Source: JAJZVS01 sp963708095
GTDB taxonomy: Bacteria; Pseudomonadota; Alphaproteobacteria; Acetobacterales; Acetobacteraceae
Length of the DNA stretch: 64,000 nucleotides
Assembly: GCA_963708095.1 (NCBI GenBank)
Contig: OY970182.1
Span: 3,844,001-3,908,000, forward strand
Direction of reading: 5' to 3'
Positions 15,947-25,501 of the stretch are shown here, in pieces (position 1 is the first letter of the stretch; every line of letters starts with the position of its first letter). The notes under the pieces are model-generated. The model ran no database searches. It saw only the letters and a list, made by a program, of their open reading frames with translations, and was not told the origin of the DNA. The position numbers and the translations under genes are program-made.

Positions 15947-18213
15947 TGGCGAAGGAGCGGCGGGGGGGACGGTGGCGGGGCGGCCCGCGGGCGCAGGTGG
16001 CATGCCTGGTCGCGACCCTGGTCGCGGCGCTAACCGGACTGCTTGCCGCGGCCGGCCCGGCGTGGGCGCAGCTCGGCGCGCTGGCGCCGGGCGGGGCGGG
16101 CGTCAGCCGCACGGCGCCGATCGGTTTCACCGCCGATCGGGTCCGCTACGAGCGCAACCGCACCCTGGTGGTCGCCAGCGGCCATGTCGAGGCGTGGCAG
16201 AACAATACCGTGCTGCGCGCCGATCAGGTGACGTTCGACCGCACGACCGGGGTCGCCACCGCCACCGGCCACGTCGTCCTGATCCAGCCGGACGGCACGG
16301 TGATGTACGCTCGCTCGGCGGTGCTGTCGCATCAGATGCGCGACGGCGTGCTGCACGTGCTGGAGGCGCGCCTGGCGCAGAACGCCAAGCTGGCCGCCAA
16401 CGGCGGCAAGCGCACCGAAGGGGTGCTCAATCAGCTCTCGAGGGTGGTCTATTCCACCTGCAACCTGTGCAAGAAGAACCCCTACCTGCCGCCGCTCTGG
16501 CAGTTGCACGCCCGCACGGCGACCGAGGACGCGCAGAACAAGCGCATCGAGTTCACCGATGCCGAGATGCAGATATTCGGCGTCCCGATAGCCTGGTTCC
16601 CGTATTTCTGGACCGTCGATCCGTCGGTGAAACGCGCGAGCGGCCTGCTGATCCCGTCCTTCGGCTACAACAGCCACATCGGCGCCTTCTTCGCGCAGCC
16701 GTACTACTGGGTGATCGACGGCCAGTCCGACGCGACCATCACGCCGATGATGACGAGCCGGGCGGGGCCCGATCTCGACGTGGACTACCGCCGGCGCTTC
16801 AACAGCGGCTACCTCGATCTGAACGGATCGGTGGGCTACCTCAACCAGTCCCCGCAGGGCACGATCTATGCGAACGGGCAGTTCAGCCTGAACGACACCT
16901 GGCGCTGGGGCTTCAACGTCAACCGCGCCACGTCGGCCAACTACCTCGACTATTTCCACCTGGGCAACACGACCGGCATCAACTCCACCTTGCTGACAAG
17001 CCAGGTCTACGCCGAGGGCTTCGGCGAGGGCGCGTATGCGCGGGTCGATGCGCAATCGTTCCAGGGCCTCGATCCCACCACGATCGTCAACAGCGAACTG
17101 CCGGTGGTGCTGCCGTATGCGCGCTACCGGTATTTCGGCGAGCCGGACGCGTTGGGCGGGCGGCTTTCGGTCGCCACCGACTTCTTCAACGTGCTGCGCA
17201 CCACCGGAACCAACACGAAGCGCGGCCGGCTCACGCTCGACTGGGACCGGCCCTTCACGGGCGCGCTCGGCGACCTGTGGACGTTGAAGCTGCATATGGA
17301 TGCGATGGCCTACAACGCCAGCCATTTCAACGAGCAGCCGAATTTCGGCCCCACCGACACGGTCAATGCAACGCGCGCGCTGCCGCAGATGGCGCTCGAC
17401 GTGCGCTGGCCGTTCATGCGCGATTCGGGCGCCTGGGGCACGCAACTGATCGAGCCGATGGCGGAGGTCGTGGTGGCGCCGGCGGTGGGCGCGAGCCAGA
17501 ACGTCCGCTACCCGAACGAGGACAGTTTCGACTTCGAGTTCACTGACGCCAACCTGTTCGGCTTCAACCGCTTTCCCGGCGTCGATCGACTGGACGGCGG
17601 GCCGCGGCTCAACCTCGGCCTGAAGGGCGCGTGGTATGTCGGCGGCACGGTGCTGGACGGGCTGATCGGCCAGTCCTACCGCACCGCGCCCGACCCGGTG
17701 TTCCCCGAAGCCTCCGGCCTGCACGACACGGTGTCCGACATCGTCGGGCGGCTGAGCTTCACGCCGACCCCGTGGCTCGATCTGACGTACCGCACCCGCC
17801 TCGACCACCGGGATCTGGCGACGAAGTATGCGGATGCCACCGCTGCGGTCGGCACCAAGAAGTTCCAGGTGACCGGCGGATATCTCTATACTACCTTCGA
17901 TCCCTATTATTTCTACGACCAGGCGCAGCCGCCGCCGACCACCTCCCCCTATTACTTCCCCCGCAACGAGGTGATTCTGGGGTTCCAGACCTCCTGGGGC
18001 CAGTACCGGCTGGACGGCTTCGCCCAGCGCGACCTAGCCCGCAACCAGATGGTGGCCGCCGGGGCCGACGTGGTCTGGGAGAACGAATGCATGATTTTGG
18101 ATTTACGCTTCTATCGCCGCTATACGGAGCTCGCGGGCGACGGCGGGTCGACCACCCTCCTGTTCCAAGTCACCTTCAAGACCATCGGCCAATTCGGCTT
18201 CAACGCCCTGTGA
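15946..18213 (+). CDS. lptD: LPS assembly outer-membrane protein LptD
   Basis: 755 residues from ATG 15946, which shares its A with the lptG TGA. Signal peptide to about residue 42 (GPAWAQ), then an OstA/LptA-like beta-jellyroll domain (ADRVRYERNRTLVVASGHVE, ATGHVVLIQPDG), then a large C-terminal beta barrel ending in Phe-Asn-Ala-Leu. CNLCKKNPYLPPLWQLHA is the conserved alphaproteobacterial linker, and the Cys pair may form a disulfide. LptD with LptE inserts LPS into the outer leaflet. An lptE gene is not recognisable here. SurA, its chaperone, follows 14 bp downstream. Confidence 0.95.
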   Translation: MAKERRGGRWRGGPRAQVACLVATLVAALTGLLAAAGPAWAQLGALAPGGAGVSRTAPIGFTADRVRYERNRTLVVASGHVEAWQNNTVLRADQVTFDRTTGVATATGHVVLIQPDGTVMYARSAVLSHQMRDGVLHVLEARLAQNAKLAANGGKRTEGVLNQLSRVVYSTCNLCKKNPYLPPLWQLHARTATEDAQNKRIEFTDAEMQIFGVPIAWFPYFWTVDPSVKRASGLLIPSFGYNSHIGAFFAQPYYWVIDGQSDATITPMMTSRAGPDLDVDYRRRFNSGYLDLNGSVGYLNQSPQGTIYANGQFSLNDTWRWGFNVNRATSANYLDYFHLGNTTGINSTLLTSQVYAEGFGEGAYARVDAQSFQGLDPTTIVNSELPVVLPYARYRYFGEPDALGGRLSVATDFFNVLRTTGTNTKRGRLTLDWDRPFTGALGDLWTLKLHMDAMAYNASHFNEQPNFGPTDTVNATRALPQMALDVRWPFMRDSGAWGTQLIEPMAEVVVAPAVGASQNVRYPNEDSFDFEFTDANLFGFNRFPGVDRLDGGPRLNLGLKGAWYVGGTVLDGLIGQSYRTAPDPVFPEASGLHDTVSDIVGRLSFTPTPWLDLTYRTRLDHRDLATKYADATAAVGTKKFQVTGGYLYTTFDPYYFYDQAQPPPTTSPYYFPRNEVILGFQTSWGQYRLDGFAQRDLARNQMVAAGADVVWENECMILDLRFYRRYTELAGDGGSTTLLFQVTFKTIGQFGFNAL

Positions 18214-18227
18214 GACCACGATCCATC

Positions 18228-19568
18228 ATGCTGACGTCCTTCAAGTTCGCCGTCTGCTCCAGTGCGGCCCTGCTCGCACTGGCCGGCGCCGGGCTGGCGC
18301 CCTCGGCGTTGGCCGCGCGGCCGCCGCGGCCCCCATCCGTCCCCGCCGCGGCCCCGGCCGCGCCGGCGGTGCGCCTGGTCGCGGTGGTGAACGGCTCGCC
18401 GATCACCAATATCGACGTCGACAACCGGGCGCGGCTGTTCGCGCTGTCCGCCGGCCTGCCGCCCAACCCCGCCCTGCTCGACCGGCTGAAGCCGCAGATC
18501 GTCCGTCAGTTGATCGACGAACGGCTGCGCCTGCAGGCAGTGGAGAAGGCGCATATCGTCGTGCCGGACAAGGCGATCGCCGACGCCATCCGGGAGATCG
18601 AGCAGCGCAACAGCATGCCGCCGGGCGCACTGCGCCAGCGGCTGGAGCGCACCGGCGTGGCCTTCACCACCCTGGTCGATCAGGTGCGCACCCAGCTTGG
18701 CTGGACCCAGTTGCTGCGCCAGACGCTCGGCGCGCGCGCGACCATCGGCAACGGGGAGGTGGCAGCGCGGCAGCGGCTGATGGCGCAACAGAACGGCCAG
18801 CCGGAATACCATGTCGCGGAAATCTTCATCCCGATCGAAAGTGCCGCCAGCCGCACCGACGCCCAGAGCTTCGCCGACACCGTGATCGGTGACCTGCGCT
18901 CCGGCGCGCCGTTCCCGGTGGCGGCAGCTCAGTTCAGCCAGAGCCAGACCGCGCTCGCCGGCGGCGACCTCGGCTGGGTGCAGACCAACCAACTCGATCC
19001 GGCGGTCGCCCAGGTGGTGAGCGAGATGCCGGTCGGCGCCATCAGCAACCCGATCGCGGTGCCCGGTGGGCTCGACATCGTCACCCTGGCAGGCAAGCGC
19101 ACGGTCGGGCAGGACATCCACACCGTGCTGTCGGTGCGCCAGGTGTTCCTGCCGTTCACGAGCCCGCTCAATCCCACCGCGCCGACGGCGCAGCAGATGC
19201 AGACCCTGCAGCGCGCCCGCCAGATCAGCGCCACGGTCAAGAGCTGCCCGCAGATGGAGCAGGTGGCCGTCCAGGATCATTCGCCGCGTCCCGCCGATCT
19301 CAACCAGGTCGACCTCGACCACGTGCAGCCGGTCACGTTCCGCCAGATGCTCGCCAGCCTGCCTCCCGATAAGGCCACGAAGCCGGTGGTGGCGCCGGAC
19401 GGTATCGCGGTGCTGATCGTGTGTTCCAAGGAACGCAAGAACCTGGCCCAGCTCACGCCGCAGGAAATCCGGATGCAGATCCTGTCGCAGCGGGTCGACC
19501 TGCTGTCGCGGCAGTTGCAGCAGGACCTGCGCAGCCAGGCGCAGATCGAGAGGCGCGGCACGGCGTAG
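18228..19568 (+). CDS. surA: Periplasmic chaperone / peptidyl-prolyl isomerase SurA
   Basis: 446 residues with a signal peptide (to about ALAA, residue 30), a SurA N-terminal domain (VNGSPITNIDVDNRARL ... RQLIDERLRLQAVEKAHIVV) and one clear parvulin-type PPIase domain (YHVAEIFIPIE ... FSQSQTALAGGDLGWV ... ISNPIAVPGGLDIVTLAGKR). A second, degenerate isomerase-like region follows before the helical C terminus. SurA escorts outer-membrane proteins, LptD among them, across the periplasm. Start ATG 18228, 14 bp after lptD. In other Proteobacteria pdxA and rsmA follow; here a zinc-ribbon gene does. Confidence 0.93.
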   Translation: MLTSFKFAVCSSAALLALAGAGLAPSALAARPPRPPSVPAAAPAAPAVRLVAVVNGSPITNIDVDNRARLFALSAGLPPNPALLDRLKPQIVRQLIDERLRLQAVEKAHIVVPDKAIADAIREIEQRNSMPPGALRQRLERTGVAFTTLVDQVRTQLGWTQLLRQTLGARATIGNGEVAARQRLMAQQNGQPEYHVAEIFIPIESAASRTDAQSFADTVIGDLRSGAPFPVAAAQFSQSQTALAGGDLGWVQTNQLDPAVAQVVSEMPVGAISNPIAVPGGLDIVTLAGKRTVGQDIHTVLSVRQVFLPFTSPLNPTAPTAQQMQTLQRARQISATVKSCPQMEQVAVQDHSPRPADLNQVDLDHVQPVTFRQMLASLPPDKATKPVVAPDGIAVLIVCSKERKNLAQLTPQEIRMQILSQRVDLLSRQLQQDLRSQAQIERRGTA

Positions 19569-19791
19569 GCAGCGGCGGGCGGTTCGCACGGGCATCGGCG
19601 GCCGCGTCGGCGCGGCGCCGGACACAGGGCACCGGGACGCGGGGCCGCCGGGACGCGGGATGCAGGCCCGGGGGGGCGCCGGCCAGAGGCGCCCGAGCGG
19701 GACACGCCGGACGCGAGCGGCGGGATCTCCCGCACATTGCCTTGTTGCTTACTCTCCCGCACCATTCGAAGGTGCAACCGTACGGGGTGCC

Positions 19792-20175
19792 ATGCGCATC
19801 GTCTGCCCCTCCTGTGCCGCCAGTTATGACGTGCCGGACGGTTTGCTGGCCGGGCGCAAGACCGTGCGCTGCGCCCGTTGCGGCGAGCAATGGACGCCGC
19901 CGCCCGCCGACGAGCCGGTGCCCCCGGAGGGGTTTCCCGATCCGGTCCGGCCGGTTTTCGTCGAGCCGGAGGTGGCGACGCGGCTGGCGCGGCTGGCGCC
20001 TCCGACGGTGGTGCCGCAGCGGTCGGCCGGTCTGCGCCTCGCCTGGGCGGCGAGCATCGTGATCCTTCTGGCGGCGCTGGTGGCTTCCGTCGTGTGGCGG
20101 GATCGGATCGCGCGGGCCTGGCCGCCCAGCCTGCGGGTTTATGTGGCGCTCGGCCTGGCCCATAACATGCGCTGA
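19792..20175 (+). CDS. Zinc-ribbon membrane protein (MJ0042 type)
   Basis: 127 residues. An N-terminal zinc ribbon with Cys5-x2-Cys8 and Cys27-x2-Cys30, the MJ0042/PF13717 pattern, is followed by a Pro-rich linker and one membrane segment at about residues 83-103 (LAWAASIVILLAALVASVVW). Small proteins of this build are common in Alphaproteobacteria; their role is unknown. ATG 19792. The 223 bp between surA and this gene hold only GC-rich sequence with an imperfect GGGACGCGGG direct repeat. Confidence 0.85.
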   Translation: MRIVCPSCAASYDVPDGLLAGRKTVRCARCGEQWTPPPADEPVPPEGFPDPVRPVFVEPEVATRLARLAPPTVVPQRSAGLRLAWAASIVILLAALVASVVWRDRIARAWPPSLRVYVALGLAHNMR

Positions 20176-20241
20176 TCCGCCGGTTCCACGCGCCTGCCGC
20201 GGCAGCCGCGTCCGCGGGGCCCGCCCCGGAAGGAGTGCCCG

Positions 20242-20901
20242 ATGTACGTGCCCGCCCCGTTCCGCGAAGACCAGATCGCGCCGCTGCACGCGGCGATCCG
20301 CGCGGCCGGCCTCGCCACCCTGGTGACGATGACGGCCGACGGCCTGATCGCAAGCCATATCCCGGTGCTGCTCGATCCCGATCCGGCCCCGTACGGCACC
20401 CTGCTCGGCCATCTGGCGCGGCCCAACCCGCAGGCGCGCGGCGCGCTGCCGGGCGTGCCGGCACTGGTGATCGTCCAGGGTCCGGACGCCTACATCACGC
20501 CGAACTGGTACGAGACCAAGCGTCGCACCGGCGCGGTGGTGCCCACCTGGAACTATGTCGCCGTGCACGCCTACGGGGAGGTCACGTTCTTCGACGATCC
20601 GGCCCGGCTGCTGGACATCGTGACCCGCCTGACCGACCGCGAGGAAGCCCGTCGCGCCGCAGCCAGCACGACCCCCGACACGGTCCCCTGGGCCGTCGGC
20701 GACGCGCCGGCGCCGTTCATCGCCGGAATGCTGAAGGGCATCACGGGCTTCGCCCTGCCGATCGCGCGGCTGGAAGGCAAATGGAAAATGAGCCAGAACC
20801 GCCCGCCCGAGGATCGCGCCGGCGTGGTCGCAGGCCTCACCGACGCCGGGCGGCCGGAGGTGGCCGCCCTGGTCGCCGCGCGTTCCGGCCCGGATCGCTG
20901 A
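20242..20901 (+). CDS. PaiB-family FMN-binding protein
   Basis: 219 residues with the split-barrel FMN-binding fold of PaiB. Family landmarks: MYVPAPFRE at the start, PVLLDPDP, GHLARPNPQ, QGPDAYITPNWYETK near residue 90, VPTWNYVAVHAYG and the late KGITGFALPIARLEGKWKMSQNR. In Bacillus, PaiB acts as a negative regulator of sporulation and protease genes; most relatives are uncharacterised flavin- or heme-binding proteins. It lies 14 bp before the phosphatase gene, so the two may be cotranscribed. Confidence 0.92.
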   Translation: MYVPAPFREDQIAPLHAAIRAAGLATLVTMTADGLIASHIPVLLDPDPAPYGTLLGHLARPNPQARGALPGVPALVIVQGPDAYITPNWYETKRRTGAVVPTWNYVAVHAYGEVTFFDDPARLLDIVTRLTDREEARRAAASTTPDTVPWAVGDAPAPFIAGMLKGITGFALPIARLEGKWKMSQNRPPEDRAGVVAGLTDAGRPEVAALVAARSGPDR

Positions 20902-20915
20902 GCGCTCGCCTCGGC

Positions 20916-21587
20916 ATGGACAAGATCTTTCGCGGCGATCTTTCCACCTCGCGCGGCCGCGCGACGGCGTGGGTGGATGCGCTGTTCGTCGACCACGCGA
21001 TCTTCCGCCTGGTCTGGACCAACGCCGCGTCGGTGGTGCCGGGGATGCTGTACCGCTGCAACCACCCGACGCCGCGGACGCTCGCCGCGCTCACCCGGCG
21101 CTGGGGGCTGCGCGGGCTGATCACGTTGCGCGGGGCTACCGGGAACGGCTCGGACGCGCTGGCGCGGGAGGCGGCGGAACGACTGGGCCTGACCGTGATC
21201 GACATGGCGATGGACAGCCGCGGCGCGCCGCAACCGGAACGGATTCTGCGGCTGGCGGAGATCTACCGCACCATGCCGACCCCGGCGATGGTCCACTGCA
21301 AATCAGGTGCCGACCGCGCCGGCCTCGCCGCCGGGCTGTATCTGCTGCTGCGCGGCGCGAGCGCAGCCGAGGCGCTGGGGCAACTGTCCTGGCGCTTCGG
21401 CCACGTGCGGCGCTCCCGCACCGGCATCCTGGACGCGTTCTTCCTGCGCTATGCGCGGGAGGCGGAGGGACGTAAGCCGTTCCTGGACTGGGTGCGGGAA
21501 GACTACGACCCCGAAGCGCTGAAGCGGGATTTCCATGCCGACGGCGTGGCAAGCTTCCTGAACGACCGCGTGCTGCGGCGGGAATAG
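20916..21587 (+). CDS. Tyrosine/dual-specificity protein phosphatase-like protein
   Basis: 223 residues. The catalytic P-loop HCKSGADRAGL (Cys-x5-Arg) lies near residue 129. MLYRCNHPTPRTLAALTRRWGLRGLITLRG is the N-terminal part typical of bacterial Tyr/DSP phosphatases that also resemble phosphoinositide phosphatases. The substrate is unknown. No general-acid Asp can be assigned with confidence. ATG 20916. Convergent with shc, with a terminator hairpin between them. Confidence 0.88.
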   Translation: MDKIFRGDLSTSRGRATAWVDALFVDHAIFRLVWTNAASVVPGMLYRCNHPTPRTLAALTRRWGLRGLITLRGATGNGSDALAREAAERLGLTVIDMAMDSRGAPQPERILRLAEIYRTMPTPAMVHCKSGADRAGLAAGLYLLLRGASAAEALGQLSWRFGHVRRSRTGILDAFFLRYAREAEGRKPFLDWVREDYDPEALKRDFHADGVASFLNDRVLRRE

Positions 21588-21603
21588 GCGGGTCCGCTCC
21601 CCC

Positions 21604-21634
21604 CTTCTCCCCTCCCGCAAAGAGAGGGGAGAAG
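21604..21634. terminator. Bidirectional terminator between phosphatase and shc
   Basis: An 11-bp perfect stem CTTCTCCCCTC / GAGGGGAGAAG with a 9-nt loop, placed between two convergent genes. No long T run. Confidence 0.65.
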
Positions 21635-21639
21635 CGGCG

Positions 21640-23685
21640 TCAGAATCCGAACGCCACCCGCTTGTCGTTCCCCCGTTGCAACCCCCGATACCGCGCCAGC
21701 GCCAGCAGCGGGAAATACAGCCGGTACCCGTGGTAGCGCAGGTAGAACACGCGCGGGAAACCCACGGCGGTATACGCCGCCTCGTCCCACTCCCCGTCCG
21801 CCCGCTGGGTGGCGGCGAGATAGGCGATCCCGCGCGCCACTGCCGGGTGGTCCGTCGCGCCGGCGGCCATCAGGCCGAGCACGGCCCAGGCGGTCTGGCT
21901 CGACGTGCTTTCGTGGTACTGTCCGTGCGGGGCGTCGGCGTAGCTTTCCTCGTCCTCGCCCCAGCCGCCGTCGTCGCGCTGCACCGAAATCAGCCAGTCC
22001 GCGGCGCGGCGCACCATGGGATCGTCGGGCCCCAGGCCGGCGGCGTTCAGCGCGCAGAGCACCGACCAAGTGCCGTAGATATAGTTGGTGCCCCAGCGGC
22101 CGAACCAGCTTCCGTCCGCCTCCTGCTCGCGCCGGAGGAACGCCAGCGCGCGCGCCAGCACCGGGTCGTCCACCGTCATGCCGATCTGCGCCAGGAACGA
22201 CACGCAGCGCGCGGTCACGTCCGCGGTCGGCGGGTCGAGCAGTGCGCCGTGGTCGGCGAACGGGATGTGGTTCAGATGGAGATGCGTGTTTTCCGGCTCG
22301 AACGCGCCCCAGCCGCCGTCGAAGCGGCCGCGTCCCTGCGACTGCATGCCGATGATCCATTCCCGCGCGCGCGCGATTGCTTCCGTGTGCGCCGGGTCGC
22401 CCTGGCGATGCAGCAGCATGCCGACCACGGCGGTGTCGTCCACGTCGGGATAGGCGTCGTTCCAGTATTGGAACGCCCAGCCGCCGGGGCGCAGGCCGGG
22501 CCGGCGCACCGCCCAGTCCCCGGCATGTTCGGTGATCTGCCGGCCGCGCAGCCAGGTGCAGGCGGCGGCGACGTCGGGGGCGGCGGCGCCTGCGGCTTCG
22601 GCGACCGCATGGCCGGCCAGCGCGGTGTCCCACACCGGGGACAGGCAGGGCTGGCACCAGGCGCGGTCCGGTTCCTCCACCAACAGCTTGCGTACGGCGG
22701 CCCAGGCGGTGGCGGCCGGCGGGGCGTCGGGGTCGAAACCGAGGGTGTCGAACATCATCACGCTGTTGGCGATCGCGGGGTAGATGCCGCCGAGCCCGTC
22801 CTCCCCGTTCAGCCGCGCGGTGACGAACGCGACCGCCGTGTCGATCGCGCGCTTGCGGGAGCGGCGGGGGAAGGCCGGCGCGGCGGCGCGCAAGGCACTG
22901 TCCAGGACCTTGAAGAAGCGGCCCCAGCCGGAGCGGTAGGGGCCGCGGATGTAGTCGCGCACCTGCTCGGGCGGCGTGCGGAACAACTCCGCCACGCCTA
23001 TGCCGCGCGGGTTGCGCGCGCGCGGCCGCAGCGCCATCAGCACCAGCAGGGGTACGATCACGGTGCGCGACCAGTAGGACACCTTGCTGAGGTGGAACGG
23101 AAACCACAGCGGCAGCAGCATGATCTCGACCGGCATCATCGGCACCGCGCGCCACGGCACCTGGCCGAACAGGGCAAGCTGGGCGCGGGTGAACACATTC
23201 GCCCGCTCGGCCCCGCCGGCGGCGAGGATGGCGGCGCGGGCCCGTTCCATATGCGGTGCGTCCGCCGGGTCGCCGATGCAGCGCAGCGCATAGTAGGCCT
23301 TCACGCTGCACGACAGGTCGAAGCGTCCGTCCTGGAACAGCGGCCAGCCGCCGTGCTCGCCCTGACGGGCACGCAAGGAGACGCCGATGCGCGCTTCCAG
23401 CGCCGGATCGATGCGACCCAGGAAATGTTCCAGCAGCACGTATTCCGCCGGGATGGTGGCATCCGCCTCCAGCGGGAAGACCCAGTGCCCGTCCGGCTTC
23501 TGCCGCGCGGCGAGCGCGGCGGCGGCGGCGGCGACGGTGCGGTCCAGGCGGTCGTCCGGGGCGGCGGCAAGGGTGGGTTCGGGGGCGCTTCCAGGGACGC
23601 CCCGAGGGACGCCCCCGGGGACGTCCCCAGGGACCTCGTCGTGGACATCGTTGGGGGCGCGGTCGGAGGCTGGGGAGGCGGTCAT
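21640..23685 (-). CDS. shc: Squalene-hopene cyclase
   Basis: 681 residues; cyclises squalene to hopene, the core of hopanoid membrane lipids, as a monotopic membrane enzyme. The protonating motif DVDDTA is at 414-419. QW repeats are visible, e.g. QKPDGHW, QGEHGGW, QEADGSW, QRDDGGW and QRADGEW. The C terminus YLRYHGYRLYFPLLALARY is typical. The first 45 residues are an unusual Pro/Gly/Val/Asp repeat (GDVPGGVPRGVPG), coded by an imperfect GGGGACGYCCC-type tandem repeat, so the true start could be further in. It overlaps hpnE by 4 bp (ATGA), so hpnE-shc form a coupled unit. Confidence 0.96.
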   Translation of the reverse strand: MTASPASDRAPNDVHDEVPGDVPGGVPRGVPGSAPEPTLAAAPDDRLDRTVAAAAAALAARQKPDGHWVFPLEADATIPAEYVLLEHFLGRIDPALEARIGVSLRARQGEHGGWPLFQDGRFDLSCSVKAYYALRCIGDPADAPHMERARAAILAAGGAERANVFTRAQLALFGQVPWRAVPMMPVEIMLLPLWFPFHLSKVSYWSRTVIVPLLVLMALRPRARNPRGIGVAELFRTPPEQVRDYIRGPYRSGWGRFFKVLDSALRAAAPAFPRRSRKRAIDTAVAFVTARLNGEDGLGGIYPAIANSVMMFDTLGFDPDAPPAATAWAAVRKLLVEEPDRAWCQPCLSPVWDTALAGHAVAEAAGAAAPDVAAACTWLRGRQITEHAGDWAVRRPGLRPGGWAFQYWNDAYPDVDDTAVVGMLLHRQGDPAHTEAIARAREWIIGMQSQGRGRFDGGWGAFEPENTHLHLNHIPFADHGALLDPPTADVTARCVSFLAQIGMTVDDPVLARALAFLRREQEADGSWFGRWGTNYIYGTWSVLCALNAAGLGPDDPMVRRAADWLISVQRDDGGWGEDEESYADAPHGQYHESTSSQTAWAVLGLMAAGATDHPAVARGIAYLAATQRADGEWDEAAYTAVGFPRVFYLRYHGYRLYFPLLALARYRGLQRGNDKRVAFGF

Positions 23686-24950
23686 GCCGGGGGATGCAGC
23701 AGCAGGGCGCTCGCGCGATTGCCGGATCTGATGGCACCTTCGATGGTGGCCGGCAAGCCGGTGGCGGTCCAGTCACCGGCCAGCACCATATTGGAGAGTT
23801 CGGTGCGCGGGCCAGGCCGGCGGCGGTCCTGCTCGGCGGTGGCGGCGAAGGTGGCGCGCTTCTCCTTCACCACCCGGAACGGCGGCAACGGCGCGTCGGG
23901 CGGAAGACCGAGCGCGGTGCGCACCTCCGGCCAGACCTGCGCGGCCAGCGTCTCGGCCGGTCGGTCGATCAGGCGGCTGGCGGCGCTGACGGTGACGGAG
24001 ACATGGGCGGGTTTCACGAACACCCATTCCGCGGTGCCGCCGATCAGGCCGATGAAGCCGGCCGCCCGGAGATCGGGGGGATCGGGCTCGGCGGCGGTCG
24101 CGTAGTGCAGGTTCAGGATCGCCTCGAACGCGTCCGGCACGGCGAGGCCGGGCAGCAGGCCCGTGGCGACCCAGGGCGGCACCGCCAGCACCACCGTATC
24201 GGCCGGGCCGAGCGGAATCGTGCCCTCCGTGCCGCGCAGCCCGACCACCCGGCCGTCGGCAAGGGTCAGCGCCGCGATGCGGTGGCTGAAACGGACCTCG
24301 GCCCCGCGCGCGCGCAAGGCGGCGATCGCGGGATCGACGAACGAGGCCGCCAGCGAGTGGCGCGGCAGCAGGGGCAGGCAGGCGCCGCCGCCGGCCAGCA
24401 GCGTCTCCCGAACCACCGCGCCGAGCAGCCGGGCCAGTCCTTCGTCCGGTGCGGTGTTCAGCGCCGCGATGGCGAGCGGGGCGATCAGCCGGCGGAACAG
24501 CGCATTGTCCGGCAGCGCCTCGGCCACGCTGCGGTCGTCGGTGATCCCCGGCAGGCGCAGCAGCCGCAGGTAGTCCCCGGCGCCGGTCCCGGGAACGCGG
24601 CGGGCGGGGTCGAGGATCCACCACGGCAGTCGCCCCCGGTTCGGCCGCACCGTCCAGCGTCGGCCGGTGCCGAGGTCCATGAACGGGAAGCGCGGCCTGG
24701 CAGGCCCCGTCATGGTCGCGCGCGCACCGATCGCGTCCAGATAGGCGAGCGTCGTGCGGTTGCCCGAGAGCAGCAGGTGGTTGCCGTTGTCGATGGTGAG
24801 GCCGAGGTCGCGATCGGCGTAGGACCGGCAGCGCCCGCCCGCGACCGGCCCGGATTCGTGCAGCACCACGGCGCGTCCGGCCGCGGTCAGCGACAGTGCG
24901 GCGGCAAGGCCGGCGAGGCCGGCGCCGATCACGTGCGCGGTCGGGGTCAT
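23682..24950 (-). CDS. hpnE: Hydroxysqualene dehydroxylase HpnE
   Basis: 422 residues, FAD-dependent amine-oxidase/phytoene-desaturase-like fold. The dinucleotide-binding motif GAGLAGLAAALSL is at residues 9-21, followed by GGRCRSY, and the FAD-binding C terminus reads LSNMVLAGDWTATGLPATIEGAIRSGNRAA-like. HpnE is the third step of the HpnC-HpnD-HpnE route from farnesyl diphosphate to squalene, reducing hydroxysqualene. HpnC and HpnD are not in the window. The assignment over phytoene desaturases rests on the coupling to shc. Confidence 0.93.
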   Translation of the reverse strand: MTPTAHVIGAGLAGLAAALSLTAAGRAVVLHESGPVAGGRCRSYADRDLGLTIDNGNHLLLSGNRTTLAYLDAIGARATMTGPARPRFPFMDLGTGRRWTVRPNRGRLPWWILDPARRVPGTGAGDYLRLLRLPGITDDRSVAEALPDNALFRRLIAPLAIAALNTAPDEGLARLLGAVVRETLLAGGGACLPLLPRHSLAASFVDPAIAALRARGAEVRFSHRIAALTLADGRVVGLRGTEGTIPLGPADTVVLAVPPWVATGLLPGLAVPDAFEAILNLHYATAAEPDPPDLRAAGFIGLIGGTAEWVFVKPAHVSVTVSAASRLIDRPAETLAAQVWPEVRTALGLPPDAPLPPFRVVKEKRATFAATAEQDRRRPGPRTELSNMVLAGDWTATGLPATIEGAIRSGNRASALLLHPPA

Positions 24951-25143
24951 TGCCGGGAGCGGGGGAGGGACATGGCGCCCGGGCTAGCGGCAGCGTCCCC
25001 GGCAGGTCAAGCGACCCCGCACTCCGCATCCCGCTTCCTGGTGTGGAGGCGTCGGGGGAGAGGTGTCGGCGGCATGACGTTCCGTGCGCTCCACACCGCT
25101 CCCCGGCCCCCGCATAGGGAAGGGGGCGCCGGCGCGCCGGGCA

Positions 25144-25311
25144 TCAGCCGCCGCCCGGCGCGGCGGGGCCGAACCGCGCCCGGTCATCCTGCGGCGTGCT
25201 GCCCGGCAGGCGGAGGAAGCCGCGGCGCAGCGTTTCCTCGGAGCCGAAGCCGCAGCGTGCGGCGACGCGCTTCACCGGCAGGCGCGAATCGGCGAGCAGG
25301 CGCCGCGCCGC
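25144..25311 (-). pseudogene. AraC-family regulator, C-terminal helix-turn-helix relic
   Basis: A 55-codon open stretch between an in-frame TAG (25312-25314) and a TGA (25144-25146) reads AARRLLADSRLPVKRVAARC followed by GFGSEETLRRGFLR. This is the second helix-turn-helix of AraC/GlxA regulators. The first half of the DNA-binding domain and the sensor domain are missing, and there is no start codon. Upstream sequence continues the AraC likeness only faintly. The 550-bp gap between hpnE and the DUF305 gene holds nothing else recognisable. Confidence 0.7.
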
Positions 25312-25501
25312 CTATGCGTCCCACCCGCGTGCGGCAGCGCGGCTGATCGAACAGGCGGCGCGGACCGTCGGCCGGCTCCAACCCAAAAATCCTGAGGGCT
25401 GAGGGAATAGTCGCCGCGGCCCGGCGTCTTTCCGGAAGCCGTGACTGAGGCTGCCCGGCGCCAGGACGAGCGGGTCATTCCAGCCCGCGGAAGGAGTTGC
25501 G

